From Drechslerella dactyloides (lineage: Eukaryota; Ascomycota; Orbiliomycetes; Orbiliales; Orbiliaceae): a DNA stretch of 64,000 nucleotides. The stretch covers positions 620,001 to 684,000 of the forward strand of contig JAGTWJ010000017.1 in the NCBI GenBank assembly GCA_020064725.1, written 5' to 3'. Under the pieces are notes generated by a model. That model was not told the DNA's origin and searched no databases. It worked only from the letters and a program-made list of their open reading frames with translations. Every line of letters begins with the position of its first letter. Positions within the stretch are counted from its first letter, which is position 1. Shown one piece after another: positions 1 to 13,748 of this stretch. The position numbers and the translations under genes are program-made.

Positions 1-3000
1 CGAGACTTCGCTCACAGTCACACACTGATCACATTGCAGCGGACACAAAGGCGCAAGCACTGCTCGAACCAGTGAAAGTGTCATTCTCAAGCTTTTACAG
101 CCTTGGCTATAATGGACGCTATTGTATGGCATTCCACCTTGCGCGGCGAAGATTATGCATATTACAACATGATCCTTCAACAGAGAATACCCAACGAACG
201 GGACAGCGTTATTCATACCTAGCATGACGAAACTACCCGCATTTACTCCCGGCTTCGAGTACTTGCTTATATAGCGGGAACTTGCATCTAACGTTAACCC
301 CAACACAGCTCCACAACGCGGAGGCGTTCCATCATCATTATGCAGGTTCTGATATCATGATATGTCCCTTATGAACATGACAATGACTAATGCATGCATG
401 GCTTCAATATAATAGCGCCTTTAAAGTTTGATTTCGTAACCTTTTGTTTTCTCTTGACCAGATTATCGGCGAGTTTCAAAGAACATCCCAGTCTTTTTGT
501 CTTCATTGATCTCTGATCGTATATATGTCATATTTACTCTGTCATGCTTGCTTAGAGAGTTCACCGGACTATTGTCCAGCTTCCCATGTTTGCAACTGCT
601 ATACATGTAATTCTACGTCTGCTCCGCGATGAGACAGTCCCAGTATAACGTTAGAATTTGATTTCATGCCCCCGAGTTGCCCCGGCGGTTGACGTCAATC
701 AGCAGGATTTTTGATGATTCCCTGGGCTTTTAATACTACTGAGAGATTATAGAAACCGGTCCCCCCCCCCAATATATCTCTACCAAATTCCAATACTGCG
801 AAAGCTGTTCTTGAGAGGCTGGGAACTAAACTTTATATCGACTAGCGGAAACTTGCCTCGAGTTAACTGGCGAACGTCTTAATTTGCACCAGAGACTAAA
901 CGCTAGTGCCCTCAAAGTGAGGCGATCCAACAGCTCAGGGCCCCACTCCGGAGATTTGAGCACTCGGAACGTTAGATTGGCGATCCAAATATTGCACGCG
1001 AGTGAGGACCTATAGTTTTGCTTTCATTCTTGATTGGCAACTGCCTCTCATAGTAATTAATCAGTACCGTATTTGTTCTGAGAACATTGATATAGATACT
1101 TAATGCACACCGAAAGCTTATAAATGTCGGCGATATCATCGGGAAATAGAGATAAGGAAAGTAGAGTACGTATCATGCTGCGCAATAAGCGTTTGATACG
1201 TGAGCCGAGCGGGGTCAGCAGGGTCGAAGATAAGCTTGCTGGCAAGAACTTTGAGTATTGGAATAGTGCTGGCCGATTGGCTCGGATTTGTACTTAATTA
1301 AGGGCTATTCTTGGAGTAACCAGGATGGCCATAGTATATTGACGAACGTCGAGCAGATCGTCAAAGCGCGCAGAGGAGGTAAGAATATCTGTCGATATCT
1401 TAACAGAAGGTCATGGGTACTTTAGTATCAATATGGAAAGGAAGACAGTAATTTAACTGGCTAGACAAGATAGTTATGAGCGGTAAAGCGCTGGAGTTTC
1501 GCAAGGAACCCCCAGTTGCTCATTCTGCCAGCAGAGTCCGGGAGAGCAACAAGATACCCACATTACAGCTACCTTTCCCGGCGCATTGAAAATTTGAAGA
1601 GTTCGAACATCAGAGGCTTCTAGATACTTGAATATAAGAAGTGATATCAAGAAAATTCCGTGGTCTCTCAATAACAGTAGCCGCCTTAACTACGACCATG
1701 CATCTTGAGCTTGAAGCCCATGGGTCTCAAGGTACAAAAGGCTGCAGCAATCGAGTCTTCTAAGAAAACTTTGTAACGCATTACCGGCCTTCTCGCACAA
1801 TATAGGTAGCTAAGGTTAGCATCATGGGCCAGTGTTAATTATGTCATATGGGAAGGTCGATTTCAAGCTCGCCGAAGGTCAAGAAATCGAGAAGTAGAGT
1901 TTTGGCTTTCGAGTGGGGTTTGACGATAGACGCGGGCGACCAATCCCGAAGGCAGCGTCGCGGGGTCGTCCTTCAAATACAACCTGACAGGTGGCAGAAA
2001 GACAACAAAGACAGCACCTGCCTATTATGACATCCTTCGAAGCTTGCCTCCTCCAAGATGGTTAGCTCATGACGCAAGGATTGCTATGTTGAGCCTCATG
2101 CCGGCCTGGCGACTTTAAATCTTCGACGCAGCTTCGAACCAGTCGGTTCTGAAGAGGAGCCTCAAGTGACGCAGAGCAAATCTGAGGTCTCGAACTCGAG
2201 AACAACATCTAGCTTATAATCGACTTCTGAAGGTGACCTCGGTGAACGATGGCAATATGCTATAATGTCATGAGCGGCCCACGCGTGTTCGGGGTGCAAG
2301 GGCTCTGGGCGCAACTTTCCAATGATTCCCAGCAGCAACTTGGCAATGGCCAATAAGACTGCTGCATGACCCTTATCGGGAGCCCAGAAGCTCTTAGGGC
2401 CGAACTACCCATTTTGCAGGCAATGCAGTGCAAGGTGTTTGGGGGCACAACAAGGGTACTGGCGTGTTCAGCTGCATGCTTCGGCATGTGGAAAGTATGC
2501 CACTCGAAGAACAACTTGAATAGCCCCTGAAAAGGCCCAAGAATGCTTAAAGCCGTTGGAAACCTTATTTAGACCGTCAAACAAGGCAAGGCCATCCCCG
2601 AAGAATTCCAGAACTCGTTGATGCCCGAATCAATGCGGGAAAAGGGCAAATATATGAGTCTGGACTCACGATTCTGCAACGTCGTAGTGTTGGTATCTCT
2701 TATTTTCTATCGTATGTAAACTCCGATCAAGGAATTGTCTTTGCTGCCGAGTTTCGTCTGATGTTCAAGCTTTACCCCGGCATCGTTATAACTGGCTTCC
2801 CGAGAGTCATACTGATGACATATTGTTGTGGAAAATGTCGATGTAAGAATCCACCATGCTGCCGTCCACGAGAAGGCGTTTAGCTCGGGTCTGGCCGGCT
2901 AACTGTGGCGATGAAATGGCTTGATTCAACCGATATACAGGTGAATCTTATATGGCGTGAATATTTGTCTAGTAGCGAGATATGAGATGGCTCGCATAGT

Positions 3001-5599
3001 AAGAGGTTGCTGTTTTGTGAGGATTAATTTGTAATCGCGACGTCGGCAGGAGCGCGACCGTTTGTTATCCAATGGAGGCGAACAAGCTTGTGACGTGCCC
3101 CGCTAGACCTCACCAGATGCCGAAATCCGTGTAGAAACAAATACAATGCTGCCTTGCGATCAAGATCAATTCGTCGCCTGTGCATGCGGAATCTCTGACA
3201 AATTCCATAGCTTATCTGGTAAAGATAAGGTTTTTGATTGTTATCTCAAGGCCAGGCCGATGGACAGGATAGATCCCAACTACCGGCGTTTTAGTACGCG
3301 TCGTCGCCGAATACATTCGACTAGAGCTTGTTAACAACGGCCCGAGGTTAACCGCGAGCTAGTAAAAGCATGCTAACTCGCCAACAATCCAACGATCACT
3401 TTTTGAACGAATCAATTGATCAAATCGACTAGTCAGGCCAGAGAGCTGGATCGCAACTTAGCTTAGCTGAGCAAGATAGGAAATTCAGCATCTGCGCCAG
3501 CCTGAAGCCATCAGCATACATCTCAAGGCCAAGCGTCGCCGTCCTGCGTCATTGCTCATCAGGTCAGCATCAATCATTCCTAATCCGGGGAGCTCGAGGT
3601 GATCACGCGTGTGCGTATACCACAGAGACGTCAGGATTAAGCAGCCCCACGTTATTACGTACGCCGCAACTGATGCACCGTCTCCAAACACCGACCATCT
3701 GAGTTATAATATTATACTGCGGCATGAGAGACGCAAGAGGTATATTACCGAGGGATCTTTTAAACGATCAATTTCAAATGACTTCATAAGGCCAATCAAG
3801 CCGCTATTTTCTGAGATTGGCACATACCTACTGGCATGCTTCTTATTATATCTGAATGTGGGAAGGAGGGATATGGTCTACGAGACTAATCTGCATGCTT
3901 ATCATCTGTAAAATTATTCTTTACAATCACGTAACTCAGCGCACAAGCGCACATCTCAGGCTCCAGCCTTATCGCTCGTCGTTCAGGGAGCATGAGCTAA
4001 AGCTAAATCGATATAGCCTAATTAATTGAGGCGAAGCCAGCGTCCCAAGACTAGAAGCCGATGCACAACCTTATTCGCGACATATTGAAGGCATTTGACA
4101 GGCCAAACAACGTCACAACCAACATACTAGACGCAGAGAGCTCCACCAGTCCCAGATCCACGAGGCGGGTTAGCCGCAATAGGTCTCTTCAACTTCGTGT
4201 ACAGAACCATACCACGCAAAATAAAAATAAATCCGCCGCACTCTGGCATGACATGATATTCGGTTGAAAAAATATGAGTTAAAGCTGATCGTTGTGAGCT
4301 AACGTTATGACTATAAGTACGTACATGTACATACTCAGTTGGTGTTTGCCAATTGCCTTAGTTTGCCGAAGCTCCGACGTATGCAATTGTATTCTAGAAG
4401 GATCAGTTTCTGCCACCTGAATGCATCGCCCTGTTTCGGAAGATGCAAGGTCTCCCCACCAGGAGACCACCAGGTAGCGATAGAGTGTTGCCCACGGTCT
4501 TAGCTCATTTCATAAATCAGGGTTGTATGCCTAGAGTTGACAGCACCTTGGGCGGCGACGCACGCAGGCGCGCCTTAGCATCGGGAAAACGCCGACCATC
4601 TGCCGTTAAGACAATGAACAGCATGCACACCACGCATTCGATCATTCTTGCTCCCGGTTCATACACCGGACGCGGGGCCACAGCCTGCTTCCCCAGATCC
4701 GCGGAATATATTTCATCAAGCGGGGACTATTTGGAATCATATGACCGAACATACCACCAATGTACATATTGTATCCAACTTAATTATCCTACAATATAGA
4801 GATTACGCCGAGCCGGTCCGACTGTATGCTTAAATTAAGTATGTCTAAGAGAGGCTTGTGCCGACGTACCATAATGTTCTTTTGTGTTCAATCTAGTTCT
4901 ATCGATATATCGCATGTGATCCATTGCGAACAAGATTCGCGGTTCTTATTCACACCCATCCTCACAAACGCAAATGGGCAATATCTTCGGCAAGTGTTTC
5001 AGTAGATCAAGAAATTTCCATCTTGCCATTGATTTGTGTCACACAGCAATTGGTTGGATTATAACGAAGCCAACTTGAGGACAAAGTTGATGGCTGCGTT
5101 CTTGCAGGTGTCTCCGCGACGCCAGCGTAAAACGCGAGATTGGTTGACCGGAATCGGGCGAGTCCTACGTGGGAGCGCTAGACATGTTTAAACAAAGGAC
5201 CTCGAAGGGCCCTTTGGGATAAGTGACGCTGGAGTTTATCAATGAATCATTCGGATGGATATTGTTCCGTTGGTCCGAAGTCAATACGTCGACACAATTT
5301 CAGTTTGTACCGTAGCCAGCCCAACAATGCGTCGTGAAGTTCTGAAGTTGCGTAAGGGAAAGTGAGGCATCTTGCTTCCCATGCACATGATACTAGTACA
5401 CTCTCTGTGCATGGTGTTTGTAGACTGTTGCCTCTTGACACCGGCAGTTGCGGCAAAAGGCTGCTATTTGCATCAGTCGTATTTAAATAACTGAGGGTCC
5501 TCCAAAGTTTAGACGGCTCTAGAGTCTGTTAGAGCCCCCTCGCGCCGCTATCACAAACATCTAAAGCCATACCGACGGATGCCGTAGTCAGCGTTCAAT
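1..5599. other. Gene-poor stretch, no supported gene
   Basis: No open frame here exceeds about 120 codons, and I found no exon chain with matching phases or a recognisable domain on either strand. The only simple-sequence feature I noted is a run of ten C at 761-770. The sequence is mixed in composition rather than strongly AT-rich. It could be intergenic DNA, or old mobile-element DNA decayed beyond recognition; a careful similarity search would be needed to tell these apart. Confidence 0.5.
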
Positions 5600-6433
5600 A
5601 TGACTGTCCCCGCCGAAAATTCACCAAGTTCATCAGTAATTTCGCTAGACGGTGGCATGCCACTACCAAGGTCAGCGTACTCTGACAAGATTGAGACCTT
5701 TTGCGGATACTTAAATTTTCCTGCGCCTGCCAACGACCCAGCTTATATCTTGTTCGAACCCTTAATCGAACCCTTAATCGCCCATTCCACTAGAGGCCAA
5801 CCAGACATTCGATCTATAAAAGATCTCGGCGTGTCTCTGACAGAAAGAATCAAGAAATTCTGGACCAAGTTACGAGGGTCATCTTCAAATGATGTATTTG
5901 AGTACTTAACTATCGAGACGAAATCAAGGCAAGCAGCCTCTCGTTTCTGTGAAAAACTTCGGGCTATCGACGAAGCCCATATTTCTGTCCCGTTTATTAG
6001 TGAGGAAAACGGACCTCGCGTTACCCTTCGCTCGGAAGACTTTGCGGATCTTGATACTGCACTGGAGGATGGCCTTGCTTATAGTCTCGTCGTGGAGGGT
6101 GGTGACGAGACTAAAGAGGATGAAGCTGAGGGCTTAATAAAAATTTCTTTGGGATTGAGGAAGAACATGAACGGCAATGAGGTCAAAGTCATTATCGTTG
6201 AGGACCTTGAAATGCAAGGTCAGTTGCGGCATCCCTCTATCCGAAATATTATGTTCAGAATACTAATAAGATCGAATGGTAAATTCGGCAGACCAACTCT
6301 CGATCTTTCAATCAATGAGAGGCTAGGGAGATGTATAATACTGGGGGCCCACCGCCTTCTTGAAGGTTCGCCTTTTTACGGTAGTGATAAAACGGCAGAA
6401 AGGGTGTACCGCGGTCAATCTTATCAGGCATAA
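5600..6433 (+). CDS. Hypothetical protein, 277 aa, single exon
   Basis: I do not recognise this protein. It is an uninterrupted 277-codon frame starting at an ATG and ending in TAA, much longer than chance frames in the surrounding gene-poor DNA. The first 25 residues are Ser/Pro-rich. Near residue 52 there is a short direct repeat (EPLI EPLI). The middle (about 75-190) is mixed helical and charged, with an acidic patch around residues 160-175. The last 100 residues alternate hydrophobic and charged residues and end in a basic tail. I see no signal peptide, membrane segment or catalytic motif. No adjacent gene suggests a role; the nearest supported neighbour is the orphan frame more than 2 kb downstream on the other strand. 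It is either a lineage-specific gene or a fragment of a larger one. Confidence 0.55.
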   Translation: MTVPAENSPSSSVISLDGGMPLPRSAYSDKIETFCGYLNFPAPANDPAYILFEPLIEPLIAHSTRGQPDIRSIKDLGVSLTERIKKFWTKLRGSSSNDVFEYLTIETKSRQAASRFCEKLRAIDEAHISVPFISEENGPRVTLRSEDFADLDTALEDGLAYSLVVEGGDETKEDEAEGLIKISLGLRKNMNGNEVKVIIVEDLEMQGQLRHPSIRNIMFRILIRSNGKFGRPTLDLSINERLGRCIILGAHRLLEGSPFYGSDKTAERVYRGQSYQA

Positions 6434-8479
6434 TCTGGAATGGTGGAGACAAGACGTGGCCCTGGAAATGGTAACTTGGGTTTTCAGCCATTGGATCTGG
6501 GACCGGACCCCACAGGATGAGCCTCGCGTGTGACCCAGGTGGTAATGAGAATATGATCCCTTTTAGTTAATGCAGAGCTATATTCACTTGCTCTTCCTGG
6601 CTTTCACGTCGCCGCCTTCAATAAGGGCATGTATGCATATATAAGTTCTCATATTTTCGGTATGGCTTTTTGTATGATGCGCGAGCAAACCACGTACTGA
6701 GACAACTCAATTGCAATTATACAACGTCGACGCAAGAAATTTTCTGGGATGCTGGGAACCTGAGATCAGAAGCTTTGATCATCTATACTAGGCATGCATA
6801 AGGTATTACATGACCTAAGAGATCTCATGAAAGTATCTGAATCTGACCATCTTCTGCGGGAGCCGAGTTTCTCGTTTCTATCGATTGATCGCATGGCCTT
6901 TCTCGAACTGTTGTAATGTGATAAGTGGCGTACAACTTACGCAAGGGTTAACGGAGCCCCTCACTTGGCACGTCGGACTCTTGCGCTTGCTTCTTTGTGT
7001 GCTCACGATCTCTTTGACGGCCGAAGGGAGGAATGACAATGCTGATACGTCCAATTCGTGCCTGCGTTCTCGCCTGTGTGTATTATCTTGATTTGCGTGT
7101 TTTAGGTAACCTGGGGGTGACTTGTGCGGACCTCATCTTTGAACCCAAACTTATAGGAGTACTTAACAGGTGTCCATGATATCGATTGCACTCCCTAGGT
7201 GGATATACGTATATCCCAATCATATATGCATATTAATATATTGATAGGATTGTAACACTGGAGAGTGATAGTTTATAATAATAATTACGTTTACCACACT
7301 ATGCGACTGCTGTTGTCTAACATTACCGGAACTACAGACATGCGTTTTAACGGTTCCAATTAACTTCATTGGGATCTACCCCGATACCCTTCATTGGGCA
7401 TGAGTACTTGAGTCGCAATGACGTACAGGGCATTGTGCTTATATGTCTTAGCGTAGGCCCAGCCGAATCTCAGTTCATGTAGTACTGCATTGCGCTGTGC
7501 TCCTAAAAAGATGTGTAAGTTGATAAACCAGCCTTGTGATTCAAGCTGAACCTATTGAACAAACGAGGCTTAAGGCTTGAGGCTTAGATATAGGATCAAG
7601 TCCTTGACGTGCCCTCGGAATTAATGCACAAACAGTGGATGTTTGCTAAGCAAAGGTCGAGTCGGGACGCACCGCGGTGGCAAAAACAAGCTGTGAGGCT
7701 GAATTCAATAATATTGCGATTAACTACCATACAATTCAAAGGCACAAGACTTAGATAAAGAGCGAGCTGAGGGGGACTGGGATCATAGTCAACAGCTTCG
7801 AGATAAGGGGCTCATAAAACCTTCCAAATGCATTGCAAACTCCACTTTTCGTATCAACAAGAAGCTGACATCCTGTACACAAGAACTTTTGAATAACCAG
7901 CGATCTCCAGAAATTCTCTCAGCCTCGCAAGGTGAAAGTTTGGTTGAAGGAGTGGTCCAGTGGCGGCCAGGCTGAACGAGGGGCGAGATTAATTTGACCA
8001 ATGCAATGCAACACTGCAGTACTGGCACCCCCTTTTTTTTCTGACTTGAGCCCATCAGAATATCATTTCGATGAAGAACACGGATTCGACACAGCTCTCA
8101 TCGTCTCATACTTTTGTTTAGACAGGGGAACAAAAAGACCGCTAGCACCAGAACCCTTTGAGATGGTGTCTGAATATTCAAAATCGATCCAGGGAGCGAC
8201 ATTATATCGGTCGATGTGGCCATGTAGTCCGATAGCGCGATTAATTGCAAGACCATCAACTTCGCATAACATGAGCCTACACAACGCATTTGGTCAGCCT
8301 CGTCATGCCAATCTTCAGGATTCCTCAACCTGAGAGCCTTCATCTGATTCACCAGGACATCGACAGTTGGATACCATCGTAGAACATAACATCGTCTACC
8401 ACTGCAAGCATCGATATATCTTTTCCCCGGAACTTACATCGGACGAGGAGGATCGAGAACTTTCTCTATCGCTCTATGC
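6434..8479. other. Intergenic, nothing supported
   Basis: I found no gene here. Frames of up to 110 codons (around 8001-8333) overlap frames of similar length on the other strand and show no protein-like composition. Confidence 0.45.
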
Positions 8480-9337
8480 TTAACTAGTGGATTTGGGCCC
8501 GGCCGCTCGCGCTGACCTATCCCCAGCTCCAGAATCCTCTATCAACGTACTTTTACCTAGTCCCCTTAGGGAGTATGGTGTTCGAATACCCCTCAAACTG
8601 CGATGCCGATACGTACGCCAAAAGGGAAACATGGCGGTGACATCGAGACTTCCCAAATGGATGTTGGTGGCCATTCCATGTTGATTGTGCAGGTAGATAT
8701 CTCTGCTGGGAGCCCTTGCCGCAACATTCAAGGCGAAAAATTGTGGCTCGCGAAGATACGTTTCGATACTTGGAGGGGGGAAGGAAACTGTACGGCTTGC
8801 CTGCGCCTCACTCCAATCAGAGTACTTTGAATTAATAGTATCTGACGGCGCCGATGAGACCGTGACGCTATCTGCCATACCGTCGTCAATACCGCCGTCC
8901 GTTTCGAATTCCAGCTCAGCTCCAGCTTCATCAGCGTCATGCAATCCATCCGAGAATTTAATCTGCCTGTCATCGTCAGTGCTGGACACTGTAACGGACA
9001 TGCTGTCCACCGAGCCGTTGCCAGGATCGTTTGGAGCTTCTCCAGAAGCGCCTGCAGGGGCAGGCAATAAGGCCTGGAGTACTCCTTGGCCTGCTTCCTC
9101 AATAAAATCACGGTCGCTAGGACACTTAGATACTCCCAGCTTTTGCCCACCGCCGCGAGAATGTTTCCTGTGGCGACTTTTGGTTATGCGCCCACGTTTG
9201 TCGCAACGGTGAGGGGCTGGCGTGACTTCGAAGGGTGGTAGATTCCGTCTCTTTAGTTGAGGCTCTCGCTCTTTGGTCGTCTGCTTCTGGTAAGGAGCTT
9301 CCCTACTCACTCTTCCGCTTACACGACGATCATTCAT
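8480..9337 (-). CDS. Hypothetical disordered protein, 285 aa, single exon
   Basis: I do not recognise this protein. The frame opens at an ATG and runs 285 codons on the minus strand without interruption. The first 60 residues are strongly basic (Arg/Lys/His-rich). They are followed by an Ala/Gly/Pro stretch and a long Ser/Asp/Glu-rich acidic centre (about 100-185). A Ser-Val-Thr-Val-Ser-Ser motif occurs twice, near residues 113 and 158, each time before an acidic Asp/Ser/Lys run, which suggests an internal duplication. The last 80 residues are Arg-rich again. A basic-acidic-basic layout without a folded core fits an intrinsically disordered, possibly nuclear protein, but this is inference from composition only. 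The 3' end could be spliced differently from the simple frame. Confidence 0.4.
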   Translation of the reverse strand: MNDRRVSGRVSREAPYQKQTTKEREPQLKRRNLPPFEVTPAPHRCDKRGRITKSRHRKHSRGGGQKLGVSKCPSDRDFIEEAGQGVLQALLPAPAGASGEAPNDPGNGSVDSMSVTVSSTDDDRQIKFSDGLHDADEAGAELEFETDGGIDDGMADSVTVSSAPSDTINSKYSDWSEAQASRTVSFPPPSIETYLREPQFFALNVAARAPSRDIYLHNQHGMATNIHLGSLDVTAMFPFWRTYRHRSLRGIRTPYSLRGLGKSTLIEDSGAGDRSARAAGPKSTS

Positions 9338-12300
9338 ATTGAATGTGTCGCGTTAGTTGTAGTATCCTGCGGGCCCAACTCCTTTAGCGCCACCTGTTCT
9401 ATCTCGCGAAGTCCCGAGAGGTCCAAGGATACCAAAGTAATTGCTCAGCAGTGCTCTGGCAAGCCGTTGTCAATATACCTTTTTATTTAGACAGTCTTCA
9501 AACTCGAGCACCTCCTCGGGCGGAATGATGGTAGGTGGGTGTGCAACTAATATCCTATCGGAGAGTTTCGAAATGGTTCTTGATTGTGCGGACGGTTACC
9601 CCGAAAAACTATCGTATGCCATCAGTTTGCTTACTTTCATGTTGGGCTCAGACCAGTTGCACATACTTCTGACTCTGTACACGCTGACGCTGCAAGGAAT
9701 TAGAGAATCTAGTATTGTATTCAAACGCCGGTGTCTCGAAACGACGAAGCCCGAGTGTAGATTCGATGTTCCGTTCAAATGTCGACATGTCCCGCGTATC
9801 TCGGTATCAGGCCCAAGGACTCTCCCCCCTATATGGTCCGAGACCTCACTTCCAAAATCAGCGTCTCATTCATGCCTCGAGTCGAGTTATAAGGCCCTGC
9901 GGCAAGATTCGATAATACGCTCATGGATTGGATGTCAACGCTTACCTGCAAGTCTCCCCGTAGAGTGGAGATAGAAAAGAGCTGTACACCTGGCAGCAGG
10001 CTTCAGCGGACTTTGGCTCAAGTTTTATCCTCAGCGGGTCTCCTTTATTATTGAGATTATCGTTGACCGCTTTCAGATCGAGCTCGATGGTACGCGTATT
10101 TGTTCGGTTTTATCAACCCCGATACAAATCTGCAGATTTTACAAGTTAGCACAGCGCCTTGAAAGTCTACCGGGTTGTCGAAGCAGTACCCTTGAAGGAG
10201 AACAACAAAGCGTGCAGGGCACGCCCACCTGGAATAGAGCAAAAGAGGGATGAACAACAAAAGCGGTATGTACCGAGAAGATATATAAGGTGCTACCTTC
10301 AATGCAAATGGGCTTTGGGTTTTAAGAATCCCTTATGTTCTAACGAAGTATTTCAACGGATATCTTTCAACGAAACGCCATAATTTACTGGAGCATGGTA
10401 GAACCGGGTTTTCCGGAAGGACAAAGCCCATCATACCATTTTATAGTCCAGAGGGAGAGCCAGCTGATTACGCCGCTCCCAGTGGCGACCCTCCGAACCG
10501 AGACTGATCAGAAATGTCGCTGCCACGGGGTACAAAGTGAGTGTCTGCCGTCAGTCAAAAATTGGGCGGGCCTGACCGCACTCAGAATTGTGCAAAATTC
10601 CAACCGTGCTTCGTATCCCAATCAAATCTCCTCTATCGGCCCAGAAAACGATAGCCCGCTCGACAACCCCTGCGTCTATCATCATATCTGTCGTCTCATC
10701 GTCTCGAGCTTGCACTTCTCGTTACCGTGCTTGTGGTAGCATCTAGGCAACCACACATCTTGCATGGATCGGTTCCCAGTCCGCGCAGATAACCAACTTA
10801 AAGGACCTATCAATCATCAAGCTTCCGCTGGAAATCTGCAACGCTCGTATGGAATCTCTTCGGAGATTAATATGGCTTTATGAGAGATGACCTGGCTATG
10901 GGATTTGAGCATACTGCTAGCTATGCCTATGTTATCTTGATCCTCTGAAGACCTCGATGAGAATACAAAAGCGTAGCTCTTGCGACCGAGCCGCATCTTG
11001 GGAAGCCGTACGTGCATCCCTTTGACTTTGCTTTTGAAACGTAAAATTCGGCCTTTTCTTAGAAGGAAAAAAAATGACTAAACTAAACGACTAGAGTGAA
11101 GCGTCTGATTTGCGAGACAATACATATAATGAAATACTCCAAATTCATACCTAATATTTAAAGTTCTCCCTGTTGTGATTTTGATTTACGAGACCAGATC
11201 AAATTGGGTACTAAAAAACAATATATGATTTTGTAAATGGGTCTGTTACAATTTGTCGCTGGGTGCAGATGGTAGTTAATTGTTGTTTGGGGAAATTTCT
11301 GTGTTATGCTGATATAACCGTTGCAATATACGACGAAAACCTCGTCGCACAGATTGCCGGCTTTATAACAATACCTGCTGACGGGTGAAAACAATGCTAA
11401 AGATTTAGGGGTATGGCTAGAATGCAAGCTGGCCGCAGAATCCGGGGCCTGGCGGCGAACGCGAAAGATGGCTTAAGAGTCACCCTCGATACTCTCCTCG
11501 GCCCCTCACCACATCAGATTGAAGCACATGCTAGGGATATTACCACAACATTGATCCGAATTGCCTTATAACCTCAAAACTTGTTTCATTGAGCCTCTTC
11601 CCCTCATCTCACGTACAAAATCTCGAATTTGTCCTGTCATTTGCAAGCTGGTCTCTATAATCTTGCAGGATCCAAGGCCTAGATGTACGTACACTAAACA
11701 AGTGTTTTCAGAGTGCTATGGGCCATCATTGGGCTGCAGACAACTCTGGAGGTCTGAACGATTTACTTGAATGTTCTCGCTACATCCTACATCTTGGGGT
11801 TTTCTTTTTCTCACTCATCCCTTTATCTCTTTGTTGCTTTCTTTCTTTTTCCTCCAGGTGGTAGTAGAGGTATGAGCAAACGCGAACGACACAAGTCTCC
11901 AACGACAATATCAAGAAGAAGGTTTGTATAGCCACATGAATGACTTAAATTTTATTCGAGATCATGAAAAAGAGATATTACACCATGGGGTCAGCACGAT
12001 TTCTTTCTGCTTCCTTCGTTTGTTTGCATCATCCTCTCTTGATGCGTCGTGGTCGAGGGTGTCGTTTATAGCTTCTTTCCTGCCTTCTTCTTCTCTATCT
12101 TTTTGTACGCGTAAGCTCGAAAAATTTCCCTCTTGCCAGCTTACTCTACGATTCAATTGTGGTGTTAGTCTGGGTATACCTGTGCTGTGAGATCGTTTCT
12201 AGATCCTTAACCTTGAGTCCCACCCGCCTGCTATTGTCGGACATCCCACATACGGATACTTCACAGCGCTCAAGCTTGAGCTCGCAAACTCCACATTTAC

Positions 12301-13708
12301 TTACGTGAAATGAGAAATTTCCGTGGGGTGCCATTCAGCTAGTCCAGATTCCGAGGGATTGTCTAATGTTGTACTATAGGTTGCATGCACTGCCATGTCA
12401 ATTCTGGAAAGAGCACTGTAGCCTCGAAGCCAGGCGCTATAGGGCAAGGCGGAGAGAGCACTGCAACCATCGCCACACCGTTTCTTTTTGCATTCCGCCA
12501 ACAGCGTGAGCGGGAAAAACTTTTACACGTATATATGCCAACAGCTGAATCACCGAGAAATCTCCACCACTAGTCTTGGGGACGCTGCTTCATCCCTGAC
12601 ACTCAGGGATGCTTAACTCGCAAGGCGTAGATACCCCGCGCAATGGGGTTTCTGGAAAGTATCCTTGCCTTTTCTAGCAGAGGATCGCCCGATTCTTTGG
12701 GACTCGGGAGCGGCAACGTAACCAGATGCTCGAACCTTAAGTACTCTACAAAACCTCTGACCTGCATTCAAACTGCGGCGGGGGAGATGAGATACCCAGT
12801 TCGAAAATCCGTTGGGCCGCTGGCATTGATAAAAACGCAGATTCCGTGAAAGCAACTTGCAAACTGCAATAATGCTTATAATTAACGTTTAGATCAGATC
12901 ATGACGGATAAGGTCTGGCGATGATAACTTACAACTGTGCCTTGATGTTGCAAGCCATGTGGGGGGACCAATGCCCGACTACCCTGACGGTTACCAACCT
13001 TAAAGCAATGGAGTCAGACTCATGATTGGCCCAAGTCCTTTGTATCCATACTATTACTTGATTCTGTTTGGATCCGGCCGTCCGGATGGAATATTCTTTT
13101 CAGTGTGATCCTTAGCGGCCGCCCCACTTTCGTAAGAGAAAAGCTTCGGAGGAGTTGAGTGGAGCCGTTTGGGCGTGTGACAATCGAGGCGAGATTGTGG
13201 GACTGAAATCCGGGGAGGCTAGCCATAGGAAAGTGCCGTTTGGTTGCATGCCGTTCTACTGCAGTATATACTGGTGCTCGTGGATGAGCGTCACGAGCAC
13301 TTTCAGAGGTCTATTTTAACTCCGCCGGAACAGGTAAACAAAGGTGTTATTCCAACCGAATATTATTTCGAGTCTGACAGCTCGTGTGTCCCAGGCCACA
13401 AGAACGTGCAAGGGAGGTGACTATGATGAAACAGGATGGCGTAATTCCTGATCGTTATAACTGGTGTCAGGCCCTTACACAGCCTAAAGTCGCCACCTGT
13501 TTTTGGCCGCCGCGAGGATGCATTTCAGATAGGTGAGGCAAACTCAATGCTCAGTAGGTCGCATGGATTTCGTGCATTCCGAGTTCACGATGATTATAGA
13601 TGGGAACAGCTCAATGGAGGCCGGTAAAGCCCAAGCGGATGCGAGTCGGATACAATCACGGTCGCGGGGCATGCTCTTGCATCTTCACGCGTTTGTGCTC
13701 GTGGCCTG

Positions 13709-13748
13709 TTTCTTTCTTTCTTTCTTTTTTCCTTTTTTTCCATTTTTC
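13709..13748. repeat. Pyrimidine-rich (CTTT)n / T-rich run
   Basis: Four or five TTTC units run into T tracts. This is simple sequence with no gene attached to it. Confidence 0.7.

Noticed and set aside
9441..9974. 177-codon plus-strand frame
   Set aside because: No protein-like pattern, no splice partner, and other open frames overlap it.
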